From: Trileptium ribeirensis
Taxonomy: Eukaryota; Nematoda; Enoplea; Enoplida; Thoracostomopsidae
Length of the DNA stretch: 64,000 bases
NCBI GenBank assembly: GCA_030248225.1
Contig: JASANE010020387.1
Coordinates: 1-64,000 of the forward strand
Direction: 5' to 3'
The notes beneath the pieces were generated by a model. It made no database searches. It was not told the origin of the DNA and saw only the letters and a list, made by a program, of their open reading frames with translations. Within the stretch, counting starts at the first letter, position 1; every line of letters begins with the position of its first letter. A program made the position numbers and the translations under genes. Below are positions 12,000 to 22,461 of the stretch, piece by piece.

Positions 12000-12265
12000 C
12001 ACCTTGGCTCGAGCTAAATTTTAGTTCATATTTCGCAAGTTTAACTTAAAATTTACTTGGAATGGTTATTTGCAGCGGTTGCTTACGCGATTTTATTTGT
12101 GGAACGATTTAACAACATTGGAGGGACTGTAATAATTGTGCCTTGTCTTGAGCAAAATTTTAGTTCAGATTTCGCCAGTTTAAGGTAAAATTTACTTGGA
12201 ATGGTTAGGTGCAGCGGTTGGTTACGCGATTTTATTTCTTAAATGATTTAACAACATTGGCGTGA
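12000..12265. repeat. Two-copy 139-bp tandem duplication
   Basis: GCAGCGGTTG at 12072 and 12211, with matching flanks (TTACTTGGAATGGTTA before, TTACGCGATTTTATTT after and TTTAACAACATTGG at the end), defines two units 139 bp apart. Confidence 0.85.
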
Positions 12266-13069
12266 CAACGGATATCAACGAGATCTGAAGATATGTGTGA
12301 ACGTAAGATGGATAGCTTTGGGCTATAATGTTGAAGCAAATTTTCAATTGCCACTGCAGCTTGATTTTGAAAACCTATTTTCAAGGACTTACCAACGTGG
12401 TATTAAGCTGTGGTGACAGGCGATGAGGGTTTTAGCTGAAATCAATGTAAATACAAGCCAGATTGAAACAGTCGCAAACAGAGTTCTCACTAGCTTATAT
12501 TAATTTTTTGAGACGTATACGCGAAATTCAATTTATGCTAGTGTAATTTATCGGTTCATTACGGTGCAAACTGAGTTTGTCTTAAGAAATAAGTTGGATC
12601 ATAGATAATTATTTACAACGTTGCTGGCCAATTTAGGCTACCTTATATTTATTCAATTAATGATACATTTACAAACTGAACCGGCAAGCTTCGGATATCC
12701 GAAGCATGCTCAATACATGCTTTCGAACCCCAGGTGCCTTATTGCCATTATCTCGCGTCGTACAGTTTAAAATCTTAGCTTAGCTAATATGGTTTTATTT
12801 TGTATTGTAAATTTGTATTTTTCGTTTGTATTTTTGTGTAATACGAGGTACTCTCGAAAGAGCTAGAACTTTTTTGTCGTTTTTTTATAAGCAATAATTT
12901 TTTCCACATTTAAAATGTCAAATTTAAATTTGTAGTTATTAAAATATATAACATTTTTGATGGGCACTGAGAAGACGCTAATAATTGTACCGACCAATGC
13001 GAATTATTTGCGTTTTCTTATGCCTTTACAATTTTGGTGATATTTATTGTAAAAACAAGATTTTGAAAC
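12266..13069. other. AT-rich DNA upstream of element A
   Basis: No gene was found. A perfect 18-bp palindrome (GCTTCGGATATCCGAAGC) lies at 12688-12705. The left end of element A's LTR may lie within the last 150 bases, but no TG...CA boundary or target duplication could be fixed. Confidence 0.35.
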
Positions 13070-13206
13070 CACGACTTAAATGTCAGATGCGAGGCATTGT
13101 TACTGCTTGGGGCGCTTCAAATATTATTTTTATAAGTCTCAAGAAGCCGCAATAATTCTTGGAATTTTTCAATACTATCTAGGCCTAGCCAGTCTGGATT
13201 TTAGGA

Positions 13207-13214
13207 TATATAAA
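13207..13214 (+). promoter_or_regulatory. TATA box of element A LTR
   Basis: TATATAAA is followed about 33 bp downstream by an initiator-like TCAGTC at 13240-13245, a normal Pol II core-promoter spacing. It would start transcription within the LTR. Confidence 0.5.
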
Positions 13215-13407
13215 CTGAGCTTAAGTTTCGATCAGCAAGTCAGTCACGATGGGATACCTCAGAGTAAGTGTTGTTTATTGTCTAACTTATTTCTTTGCTT
13301 AAAAGCCATACAGCACCTTGTTATTTAACGCTGTTCTAGGTTGGCAGTAGTTATTTCAAGCTAAGACATAGTACTTATTCCAACATTAACAAAATTTGGT
13401 GTTTATT

Positions 13408-13634
13408 GAGAGCAGACGGGCAGCTCCTAAAATATACTATTGAGAGCACATAGGTGCTCCACATAGTAGTGGGTCTTTGAGAGCACACGGGGTGCTCCAG
13501 ATTTTTTGGGATTGTTGAGAGCAGAGGGCCGCTCCCCAAATTTTCTGCTGAGAGCATAGGGCTGCTCCTAAGATTTTCTCTTTAGAGCATAGGGCTGCTC
13601 CAAAAATTTCTTTTGAGGGCACAGGGGTGCTCCG
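13408..13634 (+). repeat. Seven-copy, about 37-bp repeat with a self-complementary core
   Basis: Each unit carries GAGAGCA, a short G-rich middle and TGCTCC, so most units can fold GAGCA against TGCTC into a small hairpin. Copies begin at about 13408, 13442, 13479, 13516, 13553, 13590 and 13614, and AT-rich linkers vary. If the promoter at 13207 is right, the array lies in the transcribed leader of element A. Confidence 0.8.
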
Positions 13635-13770
13635 ATAAATCTTATTGACTAGGTTGAGCTAAGCTTAAGTCAAAGATTAGGCTGGATCGATGGGTCTACC
13701 TTGTAGTTCAAAAGTTTGCTCGAGCATTAATACATTAATTTATTATTTGGTTCCTTAAATCCACCTTGTC

Positions 13771-13776
13771 AATAAA
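13771..13776 (+). terminator. Polyadenylation signal in LTR
   Basis: AATAAA lies between the TATA box and the LTR end, where an R-region polyadenylation signal is expected. Confidence 0.45.
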
Positions 13777-13949
13777 AACAATTCTTTACTTTATGGCCGT
13801 ACTTTTATTTATCTTAGTAATATCAAGTTAGGTGCTTATTATATTACTGTGTAGTAAGTAGAGTCCTAGGTCTTAGTGCTACAATTACACAAATTCATCG
13901 TTGAAAGATTGAAAAGTTGTACACCCATTAGGACTCGCTTCGCTACAGT

Positions 13950-13967
13950 TGGAGGTGCAACCGAGAT
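13950..13967 (+). promoter_or_regulatory. tRNA primer-binding site of element A
   Basis: TGGAGGTGCAACCGAGAT begins two bases after the LTR's terminal CA. Its complement reads as a tRNA 3' end: CCA, discriminator U, a seven-base acceptor strand, then T-stem, and the match continues into the T loop (TTCGA complement, to 13971). The donor tRNA species was not assigned. Confidence 0.8.
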
Positions 13968-14040
13968 TCGATATGCTTAATCGGGTTAAAAGAACTTGGT
14001 TGCATTACAAGAAGTAGAGTCCTCTAAAAATCGTGCAAAT

Positions 14041-15450
14041 ATGCCTATTTATAAGTTACGTACCGCACAATTGGCTAATTTAATAGAGCCGACAGACGAC
14101 GAGGGCGAAAAATCATTTTTTGACACAGAAGCTGAAATTAAGCTTAAGGAAAGTTTGGTGAAACATATTGGTCAGCTTGACCATGTTATAAAAGATCTAG
14201 CCTCAAGGCTTGATAATGGTCTGAAAGACCTTTCTAATGATTTTGACGAGATTTCACAGCGAGTTCGATTAGAACATGAGAACGAATTTACGATTAAACC
14301 CTTCCGAGGAGATCTTACTGGCCAAGACATTAACTCTTGCCTTGAAAGTTTTACCTCGGTTTGCGATGCAAGAATAATTGATGATAACATAGTTAAAAAT
14401 TCTGCCAGCATATCTAAGGGACAGACTTAAGGACACATATGACCGCATATCAGATGATATAAAAGAAATTACAATAATTTGGTGCGGGCCTTAAAGAGTG
14501 CTTTGTTGATATCAGAGTGGGCTTTGTTCCACGCAGCCGCGCTTGAACAGCGCCAGCAATTGAGTGGCGAGTCACTGACCCCCTGTCTCAAGGCAACTAA
14601 GAAGGTTGTAGGAGTATATACCCACATCACACTGATGACAACTTACAATGGAAAATTATTAGATTTTTCAGTGGTCTTCGACCTTAGCTAAAATCGCATG
14701 TCTTTCGTGATAGATCTGGTACAGCGTTTAGATATGCAAGCGGTTTTGTGTGGATCTGAGTCTACACCACTGAGTTTTGCTAGTACAACTAACATACCAG
14801 TCCGTGATCAAACATTACACAAAGTAGCTCAAGGCATGGGGCTACTGACCAAAATAAAAAATCGCAGACACGTTGTAGCGAATTAGGAATAATGGACAGA
14901 AGCGAGATAACCGTCCGCATCCACCTGCTGTTAGTATAAATCAAAATAGGCGGCCTAATAACAAACCGTTTATTGATAACAACATGTCGCAAGATTTTTC
15001 TCCTAGGGGTCCACGGTGTTATAACTGTGGACCAATGGGCCACATGGCCATGAGCTGCATGTTAAGAGGTAATAAAAATAATACCAATCAGCAAAATAAC
15101 CGACCTTCCCATTTTAATATGCTGCCTCGAGGCAATATTTCACAAAATTTTTGACGGCCGTTGCCGACGGGTTCTCGTCCAAATATTCCGAACGTAGGCC
15201 CTATGGCAACTCATCCGAAAAATACTAGCGTTGTGGCAATCACTACTGTAGGGCAGGTTGCAACCTTGCAAATCAAAATAAAGACCGGGCTGAGATAGAG
15301 AAACTACGTAACCAAATTGAGGTTCATAGTAAGCAAAACTCTCTGCCTGTTGAGAAGGCTTAACCACAGCTAGTGGGCATGGTATCACTGAAAAAGACCA
15401 ATCTCAACCAAGGTGGGAATAGCGTAGTTACTAATCAAGAATGCAGTTTT
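14041..15450 (+). pseudogene. Element A gag (capsid and nucleocapsid), frameshifted
   Basis: The first ATG in good frame is at 14041, about 90 bases after the primer site. The N-terminal part is charged and probably helical. A gag-like segment follows, with a KPFRGDL-type motif near 14297, and then the frame breaks at about 14400. After shifts, the reading resumes in other frames with a capsid-like segment. A CCHC zinc knuckle lies at 15017-15058, with CYNCGPMGHMAMSC spacing C-X2-C-X4-H-X4-C, the RNA-binding part of nucleocapsid. Several stops follow before 15450. Gag would form the particle shell and bind RNA; this copy cannot make an intact product. The knuckle makes the assignment firm. 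Confidence 0.8.
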
Positions 15451-15463
15451 CCGTTAAATCGAT

Positions 15464-17244
15464 TTGCCTACTAAAATTAAATCACTTAAATTTCCGTATT
15501 TGTTTCACGGGTTAATGTTCTTGTTCTCATTGGTATCACCAGCAGAACTAGCATTAACCAAGACATTGAATAAACTTCATCCCCATGTGTATCGATCGTT
15601 TCGGGTTGGGTTTGTCCAGGAGGGCCTGGTAATGACGGCCTCGAATCTAGTGTATGTATTTATACTGATGCATACGAGGCATGAAAACACGAAGCCTGTA
15701 AGAATGTAGTGCGATTTTCAGTCAATCCCAAGGGCTGTAATTGCAATGGTCATGAAATATTACACGGAGAGTCACTAAAAGCTTTGACCAAATTTAGTCA
15801 ATTTCAGGAGTCTATCGACGCTAGCTTCAATGAGGCTTTGCTGTCAAGTATATGCACAGATAAGCCGTTTGCATGAACGTTTGTTCAACCTAGGAGGGAA
15901 AAACCTTTCATTAGTGTAGCTCTTGCTGGTGTCGCCTCTGTGGCAGGCATCGGCATGGGAATAACCAACAGTATACAAATGTCCCATCTAAAAGCTAAGA
16001 TTACTGCGCTGGTGAACTTTATACGGGATTTCGGGGAACAAGTTATTAAAGATTCGGAACAGATTCAGCAGTTAACACTAAATCAAGAGAGAATTTTTGC
16101 ATGATATTGTCCGCTACATAGAACAAGCCACAGTATCATTATTAGAGTGCACTGCCATGAAGCGCGGAACGTTGACACACTTCATAGCTCAAACTAATTT
16201 CTTTTTGAATAAGGTGCGTCATATAATTACAGCCATGGTGCTAGCTAGTAACACCTTAACACTCTCGGCTGACATACTGACAGCTTCTCACATAAGGCTG
16301 TTAGTACATAAAGAAATAACATTGCATGATACAGTTTACGTACACGGGCCGTCTATTTTATCATTTTGTTAAGGCGTACCCAGTCTCAATGGACATTGTA
16401 GACAAACACACTAGAAATACCGCGCATACGCGTAGAAAATATACTACCGCTAATGAGGGTGGTTAACATAGGGTTTAATAATATAAATACAAATTTTACT
16501 GCTAGGCTGTCGTTGTCACAGTATATTACATATGATAACAGTCTTAACAGAGGATATCTTCATGAGATAAAATCTGAGGGGTGCATTTTGTGACCGTAGC
16601 GCCCTACCTACAGTTATTAGTGATACTTGTCTTCACAATTTGAAAAATTCAACTGTTAGCGATGCTTGCACATTTGACATAAACCATATTCCCCAGAAAC
16701 TGTAATTCAAATCACATGTGTGGGTATTCTAGTCAGGACATCTGAAGAGTACGTCCACGTTACGCGAATCCAGCCTGAGGGCAAAGTAACCAAAGCCGAT
16801 AAACTAGAGGTGCCAGAACATGGTGTAATGTTCTTTGCCCATTCAAATTTCGCCATGATAATTGTGGGGGATCAGGTATTAATGTCAAGTTATAGGCCAG
16901 TACAAGATTTCGAGGTTTTCAGGCAACAGTTTGGAAAAGTAAATTTCAATTTCTAATTTATTGCACCACCTACCTGGAGTAAATTTAAATATGTTAAGTA
17001 TCACTCTGCTTTAAACGATCAAAGGTTAAAGCATGAGTTGCAGTGCTTGATGCGTGGCGACGTGGATATACCTAGCGAAGTCATGTATCTTGTGCCTGCC
17101 CTTGTTATCATAATAATTATTTTGTGTCTTTTGTACGCATGTTGGAAAAATTTTAACAAACTTATTAGTTGCTGCTGCTCTGGTTCTGACCCCTACCTGG
17201 TAACCGGGAACACAGAGTTGTCGGAAAGACCGGTGAGATACTGA
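15464..17244 (+). pseudogene. Envelope-like segment between gag and pol, broken
   Basis: The segment is spread over at least four frame pieces with several stops, so no intact product exists. Visible landmarks, in order: a signal-peptide-like start at 15464 (basic residues, then a hydrophobic core ending near 15540); a short basic patch at 15892-15903 followed by a Gly/Ala-rich hydrophobic stretch (15907-15963); a helical, heptad-like stretch to 16101; Cys-containing parts (16130-16700); and near the end a single membrane-spanning segment at about 17086-17142, followed by a Cys-rich, about 33-residue tail ending at 17244. This is the layout of a single-pass viral-type fusion glycoprotein. No family assignment by sequence could be made. 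Its place upstream of protease is unusual, because envelope genes normally follow pol. Confidence 0.6.
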
Positions 17245-17405
17245 ACAAGCAAATGGGTAGAAGCACGCTCTATATCAATACATTGTGACAGGCCATTTGA
17301 AGAGTTTGTCCCTGTCCGCCACAACATCTAACCGTTGAGATATGTGAGTTACCGTTTTGTCGCGGAAAATGACGCCAACCTAATGATAATCAAAAGGCAA
17401 TTACG

Positions 17406-17729
17406 GTGATTGCTAAAACCGTGTTCACGGTTGGGAAAGCAGCGTCTGAAATTAAGGTTACAATAGATGGAAAACAGTTTACCGGTGTTTTGGATACCGG
17501 TGGTAACATAAAAATAATGTCTTCTGATACATTCAATAGCATAGGATTTTCAGAGGATGACTTGGTGCTTTGGACCTGCGCAGTAGGCATAACCGGTCAC
17601 AGTCAACCGATGAAAGGAGCCATCAAAGTTACTCTGGGAATTGGTAATCGAATTTTTGATTTTCACGTCTTCGTTTCGGATGATTGCAGCCATTCTGTAA
17701 TCATCGGCGTAGATGATTACAACAACTAG
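17406..17729 (+). pseudogene. Element A aspartic protease
   Basis: A retroviral-type protease domain of about 107 residues is open. The catalytic motif is at 17493-17504 and reads DTGG, whereas DTGA or DSGA is usual. The Ile-rich hydrophobic flap region and a late IIGVDDY near 17700, resembling the ILG-D motif of the family, are visible. It begins about 160 bp after the envelope-like tail, has no start methionine at the expected point, and is followed by a stop before the next pol piece. It would cleave the polyprotein. Confidence 0.8.
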
Positions 17730-17740
17730 GCACTGTAAGT

Positions 17741-18337
17741 ATGAACTACCATAAACATCAGTTGCTCATATACGGTGTGCCACACCAGCTGGGAGAGGTG
17801 ATTACTAACACAGTCCACTTAGACTCTGTAGTTACGATTCCCTCCAGATCGGAAGCTGTCATACCTTCTAAAGTTGGCGGCTTCGAGTTTGTAATTTTTG
17901 AACTAAATGAAAAACTTGAGAAAGAATTTTATTTAGGCGTAGCTGAAATATTATTATCCAATGAACCAGAAATTGCAGTACCGGGGCGGCTCTTAAATAT
18001 GTCTTATCCTGTAAGACTTTATGAAAATACAATACTGGGCACAGTAGAACTGTTATCTGAGGATGGGTTGTCTGTCCTTGCGGTACAGCATAAACCTGTA
18101 ACAGGAAACGGGTTTTTAAAGGAACTTAACCTGGATCAAGCTAAAATTACTGACGCCCAGCGAAATCAATTTACGGATTTATGCATAGAATTTGCTGAGT
18201 GGTTCGCTAACCACGATTACGATTATGGCGACATCACCATTATTCAACATAGTATAGATACCGCAGGTGCAGTTCCAATAAAACAAAGACCTAGCGCGCA
18301 CCATTTAGAAGGAAAGGAAAAGTCGATGTCGCATTAA
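17741..18337 (+). pseudogene. Element A pol linker and RT N-terminal part
   Basis: An open frame of 198 codons bridges protease and reverse transcriptase. Its last quarter shows the typical pre-RT motif of Gypsy-type pol: FAEWFANHDYDYGD, then IQHSIDT and VPIKQRP, which precedes the fingers of RT. The frame then breaks at 18335, and RT proper continues in a neighbouring frame a few bases later. The upstream part has no recognised motif. Confidence 0.75.
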
Positions 18338-18342
18338 ACCAA

Positions 18343-19015
18343 ATGCTAAAGTTTCGCATCATAGTGCCATCAACTAGCCCTAGCGCTAGCCCGATTGTGC
18401 TAGTCGGCAAAAAAGATGGTGAATCCTTACGACTATGCGTTGATTGCAGAAAGTTGAATGCTGTAAATAAAAAGGATTGTTATTGTTTGTCAAACATAAA
18501 CGATTTACTGGAATGTGTTGGAAAGGCCAAGTTTTTCAGTGTTATGGATTTACTATCTGGCTTTTGGCAAATTCCTATGTCCCTAGACTCAGTTGAAAAG
18601 ACTGCTTTTATTACACCGTCAGGGTTGTATCAATTTACAAAAATACCGTTTGGTCTTTGTAATGCACCTGCTACCTTTCAACGCACAATGGAAGCCACAC
18701 TGCACGCTCTAGTAGAGAGAATTTGTGTAATATACATAGATGATATTTACGTGTTTTCAGAAACTTTTGAAAAACATTTAAAACGCCTTAGGCAAGTTTT
18801 TGAACGCCTTCACGATGTAGGATTAAAAGTAAACCTTGTAAATTCAGATTTCTTAGAGATGATGTGTCCTACCTGGGACACATCATTTCAGCTGATGGTC
18901 TTCGACCGGATCACGAGAAAATTGATGCCGTTAAATCATGCCCTGTGCCTCTGTGTACTCGTGGATTTAAGCCCCTCTGAACTCCCTTCTCTAAGCAATG
19001 CTTTTCTAATTTTAT
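18343..19015 (+). pseudogene. Element A reverse transcriptase, truncated
   Basis: Clear Ty3/Gypsy RT fingers and palm are present. They include LRLCVDCRKLN (residues 29-39), the first catalytic Asp in VMDLLSGFWQIP (about 68-78), IPFGLCNAPATFQ (101-113) and the catalytic YIDD box at residues 131-134, all with the expected residues. The open frame shifts at about 18850, after which the LGHIISADG thumb motif continues in another frame to about 18965. RNase H and integrase are absent and ordinary AT-rich DNA follows. RT would copy element RNA into DNA. Confidence 0.9.
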
Positions 19016-20525
19016 AAATTAAAGTTGACATGTGCCATAATAAAAGTATTTGGTTGTTTTATTAATTTATTCACAGGCCTGTCTATTCCAACCACCACTA
19101 TGCATATAGAAATCACGACTGCCGTGAAAATTGGGCAATATTTAATTTTAGCGGGAAAATCAAAAACGCATAAATAAAAATGAATACCCCTCCTGGAGAT
19201 TAAATGCTTAAACAAATGATTCAAAGACGAATAGAAAATCGTTCGGACCATTGGCGTCAAAATTTTAGGTTGTTCACAGTCAAGAGTAGTAAAAAGCAAA
19301 ACTAAGGGACTATGTCGCTGCTAAAAGAATAACAAATTATTCTTCATTACTATAAAACTATAGATATAATACCTATCTTGCGTATTTTCTCAAATTCAAT
19401 ACGATAAATACCCATTAGCAGCTAGGAATACTAACGTAATCTACTTTAAATAAGCATGTGATTTAGTATGACGCTTATTTCATAGAATATAGTTCACGGT
19501 GTATAATATTTGACGCCAAAACGAAAGGGAATTGCGAAAGTGAATATTGAAGGAATTACATTCGCACAAACATTACCTTATTTCAGCTACTTACTAATTA
19601 TAAAAATGGGTGCAGGTGTGGCAAATTGACACCCCTAGAACTTCCTTAAGCATCAAATAACGAATAAGTTTCAGCTACTGGTCAAGAAAATAATGGTTTC
19701 AATGCTGTCCGGCTTTAAAATAAAAAATCAGGGTGCCTTGAAAAAGCAACGTGACTCAATCCTACATCTAAAAGGAACGTTATACGCTGCAGACCACTGA
19801 ACCATGCAAGTTTACATCGGTTAAAAATCACTTTGTATTAAACGTTTTTATACTATATAGTATAATCCCATTCCGTTCGAGATTTCCCAATGAATAAAAA
19901 AAGATTTTGCTTAAATTCAAACTAAAGTTTGAATTTTTCATAACATGGCCTGTATACATGACCTCCAAATCATGGCAGTATGCAAAATATTCCACGAAAG
20001 TGCCTATAAATGGCCATGTAATCATTTTTGTATCATAATAATAAATATCGTAAATAGGTTTATAGCGAGCTACTTGTGACTGTACTAATTGCTAACGTAA
20101 AAGAGCGGTTGGGATGTAAAAATTAAACGCATATAAACTGCACAACTGAAATGCGCTTTCAATACGTTGCACTAATTCCATATCTGCAACGAATAGAATC
20201 ACAAAATAGAATTTAGCCCCTGTTTCGTTTAAACTTAAACTGTCGTCGAATATAAACTTGATCATCGGTTATAGACAAGAAAATCGTAGAATAGAGACAG
20301 ATATCTTCATAAATATATTCTATTTCATAAATTACTGTGTAGACACATAGCATAAATACGTCTACATAATATGCAGACAAATCTGTAACCACAAGTAACA
20401 TGCAGCGTAAACATATAAAGTCGAGTCTATATCGCGTTATAGTGAATTTGCTTATGGCGAAAATGCTATTATAGTTGATTGTTCATTTGATCGCATAAAA
20501 GTTGTGTAAAGCAATATAAAGAAGG
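19016..20525. other. AT-rich DNA between elements A and B
   Basis: No coding signal, RNA gene or repeat could be supported. Confidence 0.4.
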
Positions 20526-20735
20526 CGTAACGCATAACGCTGAGAACAGACTGGCGGCGAAGCGACCAAACAACACACCAGAAGCTATAACATTCTAGAA
20601 GGCTAATGACTTTAGAAGATCAATACGTCAGCAGCTAGAGCATTCTGGAAGGCTGATGATGACTATAAAAGCTGTTGACTATAAACTGATATGAGCTTCT
20701 TTTATTTAACATCGCTACCGCGGCCTTTTTACAAT
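20526..20735 (+). repeat. 5' LTR of element B
   Basis: Starts CGTAACGC where the 3' copy has TGTAACGC. Shares AGACTGGCGGCGAAGCGACC and two copies of a 50-bp unit (core GTCAGCAGCTAGAGCATTC, GACTTTRGAAGATCAA) with the 3' LTR. A TATA box, TATAAAA, lies at 20664-20670. The inner end is approximate. Confidence 0.7.
20664..20670 (+). promoter_or_regulatory. TATA box of element B LTR
   Basis: TATAAAA in the 5' LTR. The corresponding site in the 3' LTR (near 25612) reads GATAAAA, consistent with decay. Confidence 0.45.
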
Positions 20736-20739
20736 GGTG

Positions 20740-22015
20740 AACTCCACTACAACGCGGCTACGTCCCCTTTTCAGATTAGTTCTAAACCTGGCTCCCCTCC
20801 TTTTTGGAATCCTCAGGTCGAGAGCCGTAAGTCCTGCAACGATATTCATGGGCATTCCAAGCTGCGACATTTAGCCGGGCCTCAATCATCCCTCTAACGA
20901 GATAGTCTTTGGATCTGTTGGCGCTGGTCAGCGCTGGCGCAAGCCAAACAAGGCTCGTTACGCCGTTATCCTACCGGTCAGTTCAGAATTTTTGATCTTC
21001 ACGGGTCAAGGACTCAACAGCCGCCAAGTCACCCGTCTGCGCGTACTCCTATTTACCGGCGCAGTCAAATCAAACCCTGGGCCGACCAACCTTAATCAAT
21101 AATGCAAAGATACACTGGCGGGTGTGCTGCAGCTACTCAAGGCTAGTAGCAAGACGTTCGTGAAGCCCCAAACGAAAGACGAGATAGTAGTTCTGCTCAT
21201 GCCATATGGCCGCGACGTCCTTCAGCTGGCCCACAGCCATCTGGCGATCGCCCAGTTTAAAGCACAAGCGGGGTTAATACAAACCAACAGCAACCTCAAC
21301 CTGTGCAATCTCTGTCCAGTTTCAACAGCTCCCTCGATTCAGTCCCAAGACACCACAGTCCTGGTTCAATCAAGTGGAGCAAATCTTCGCGGACATCAGC
21401 GCCTACCTAAAGAAGGGAATGTCCTTCGACTGACCGACAAGTCAATGTTACACGAGTCTGGGGTCGAAGTCAATACAGGGTATCAAGACATCAAACGGGT
21501 TCTGGTCCATTACTACGCCGATAGCGACAACCGACGCCCACGTCGGCTGCGAGCAGAGAAAGACCTCAAGGCCGGGAGCCAGCCTAGTTCCCTCCGTGAG
21601 CTGCTCGAATTGGTATCACACACCCGACCTTGCGCGTCTCCGTTTCTTGGAGATTCTGTCGGAACAAATACGTCTCCCCTGGTATCGATGAACAATGTGC
21701 CTCTCGATCTAGTCGCCCGCATTGCAGACACAATGATGGAGATGCCCGACCCAGCCTTGTCAACCATGTCTCTCAACCGGGTCCAAGCCAACAAGGAGAC
21801 CCTTGGGAAAGGTAGATCTAGCTTTAAATATCCGAGCTTGCTTCAGCCGTCCGGGGCCTTAATCACAGCAGCCGCAAAACTATCGATCAGAAAGTCATTT
21901 CTGTCAACGTCGTCCAAATTCCCGCCGTTCGCGGTTGAAGTATCAATCAAGTAGCAGATCGGGTGCTGTTTGCTGGTGCTATGGCATGTTCGGCAGCAAC
22001 GCAAGGCGATGTGAA
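20740..22015 (+). pseudogene. Element B gag, multiply frameshifted
   Basis: Gag-like segments alternate between frames. A capsid C-terminal part is visible at about 21590-21770, with a VPLDLVARIADTMMEM motif typical of Gypsy-type gag. A terminal stretch at about 21970-22015 has C...FG..ARRC spacing that often closes gag just before protease in these elements. There is no CCHC knuckle. A 276-codon frame (21124-21954) covers part of the region but mixes true and shadow frames, so it should not be taken as the native protein. Confidence 0.65.
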
Positions 22016-22109
22016 GACCCCTAATCGTGCTCCTTCCGTCATCGCTCCGACGAAAACTTTGAGGTCTCGAGAAACGAGTACTTGCCATCGCCCAAGCAGC
22101 AAGCGGGGG

Positions 22110-22440
22110 GGGAAGATCAATGCTGTGTTCATCGGTGCAACCCATGTGAAACATTTCAAAGCTGACAGCGGGAGCTCATGGTCGTTCAACAACCCCAGTC
22201 AAGCGCAGACCTTCACACACCTCGTTGCCAACGGCCAGTCGATGCAGTAGCCGTGAAAGGACCGCCAGTAGACATTAAAGGGACGTTTAATCTATCTTTT
22301 CGGTTCAAAGATTTTCCTCGTTCGATCTCGTGGACCGTTTACGTTACGGCTGTAGCCCAGTCAATCCTCGGTCGCGTCATCTTACGAAATTATGGTTTCG
22401 CAGTGGATTGTGTCCGCGACCGCCTGATCCCTGCTGTTAA
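22110..22440 (+). pseudogene. Element B aspartic protease
   Basis: A DSG catalytic triad is at 22164-22172, followed after a frameshift by the C-terminal half at about 22250-22430. That half has the FRFKDFPRSISWTVYV region and an ILG-D-like ILGRVILRNYG motif. The canonical Asp in the last motif is changed to Val, so besides the frameshift a key residue is altered. Confidence 0.75.
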
Positions 22441-22461
22441 GGGCAATCCGAAGTTTCCGGT

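Larger units (their letters stand above)
13070..13947 (+). repeat. Probable 5' LTR of element A
   Basis: The right end is well placed: CA at 13946-13947, a two-base spacer, then the primer site at 13950. Inside are a TATA box and initiator-like TCAGT, a hairpin-forming minisatellite and an AATAAA, in the order expected for U3, R and U5. The left end is inferred. Confidence 0.5.
13070..19015 (+). mobile_element. Element A: degraded Ty3/Gypsy-type LTR element with envelope-like segment, 3' truncated
   Basis: Parts in order are an LTR with promoter and polyadenylation signal, a tRNA primer-binding site at 13950, gag, an envelope-like segment, an aspartic protease and a reverse transcriptase. 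Similarity stops in the RT thumb region at about 18965-19015, so RNase H, integrase and the 3' LTR are missing. Every coding segment is broken by stops or frameshifts, so it is an old inactive copy. The left boundary is approximate because no second LTR is available for comparison. Confidence 0.8.

Noticed and set aside
12688..12705. 18-bp palindrome GCTTCGGATATCCGAAGC as a regulatory site
   Set aside because: One such palindrome is not very unlikely in 64 kb, and no gene is near.
13375..13622. Cys-rich minus-strand frames (repeated AALCSQQ-type peptide)
   Set aside because: They result from translating the hairpin minisatellite; units differ in length and the frame is not kept over all seven.
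21124..21954. 276-codon frame as an intact element B gag
   Set aside because: Gag motifs are in several frames in this interval; much of the open frame is a shadow of GC-rich sequence.
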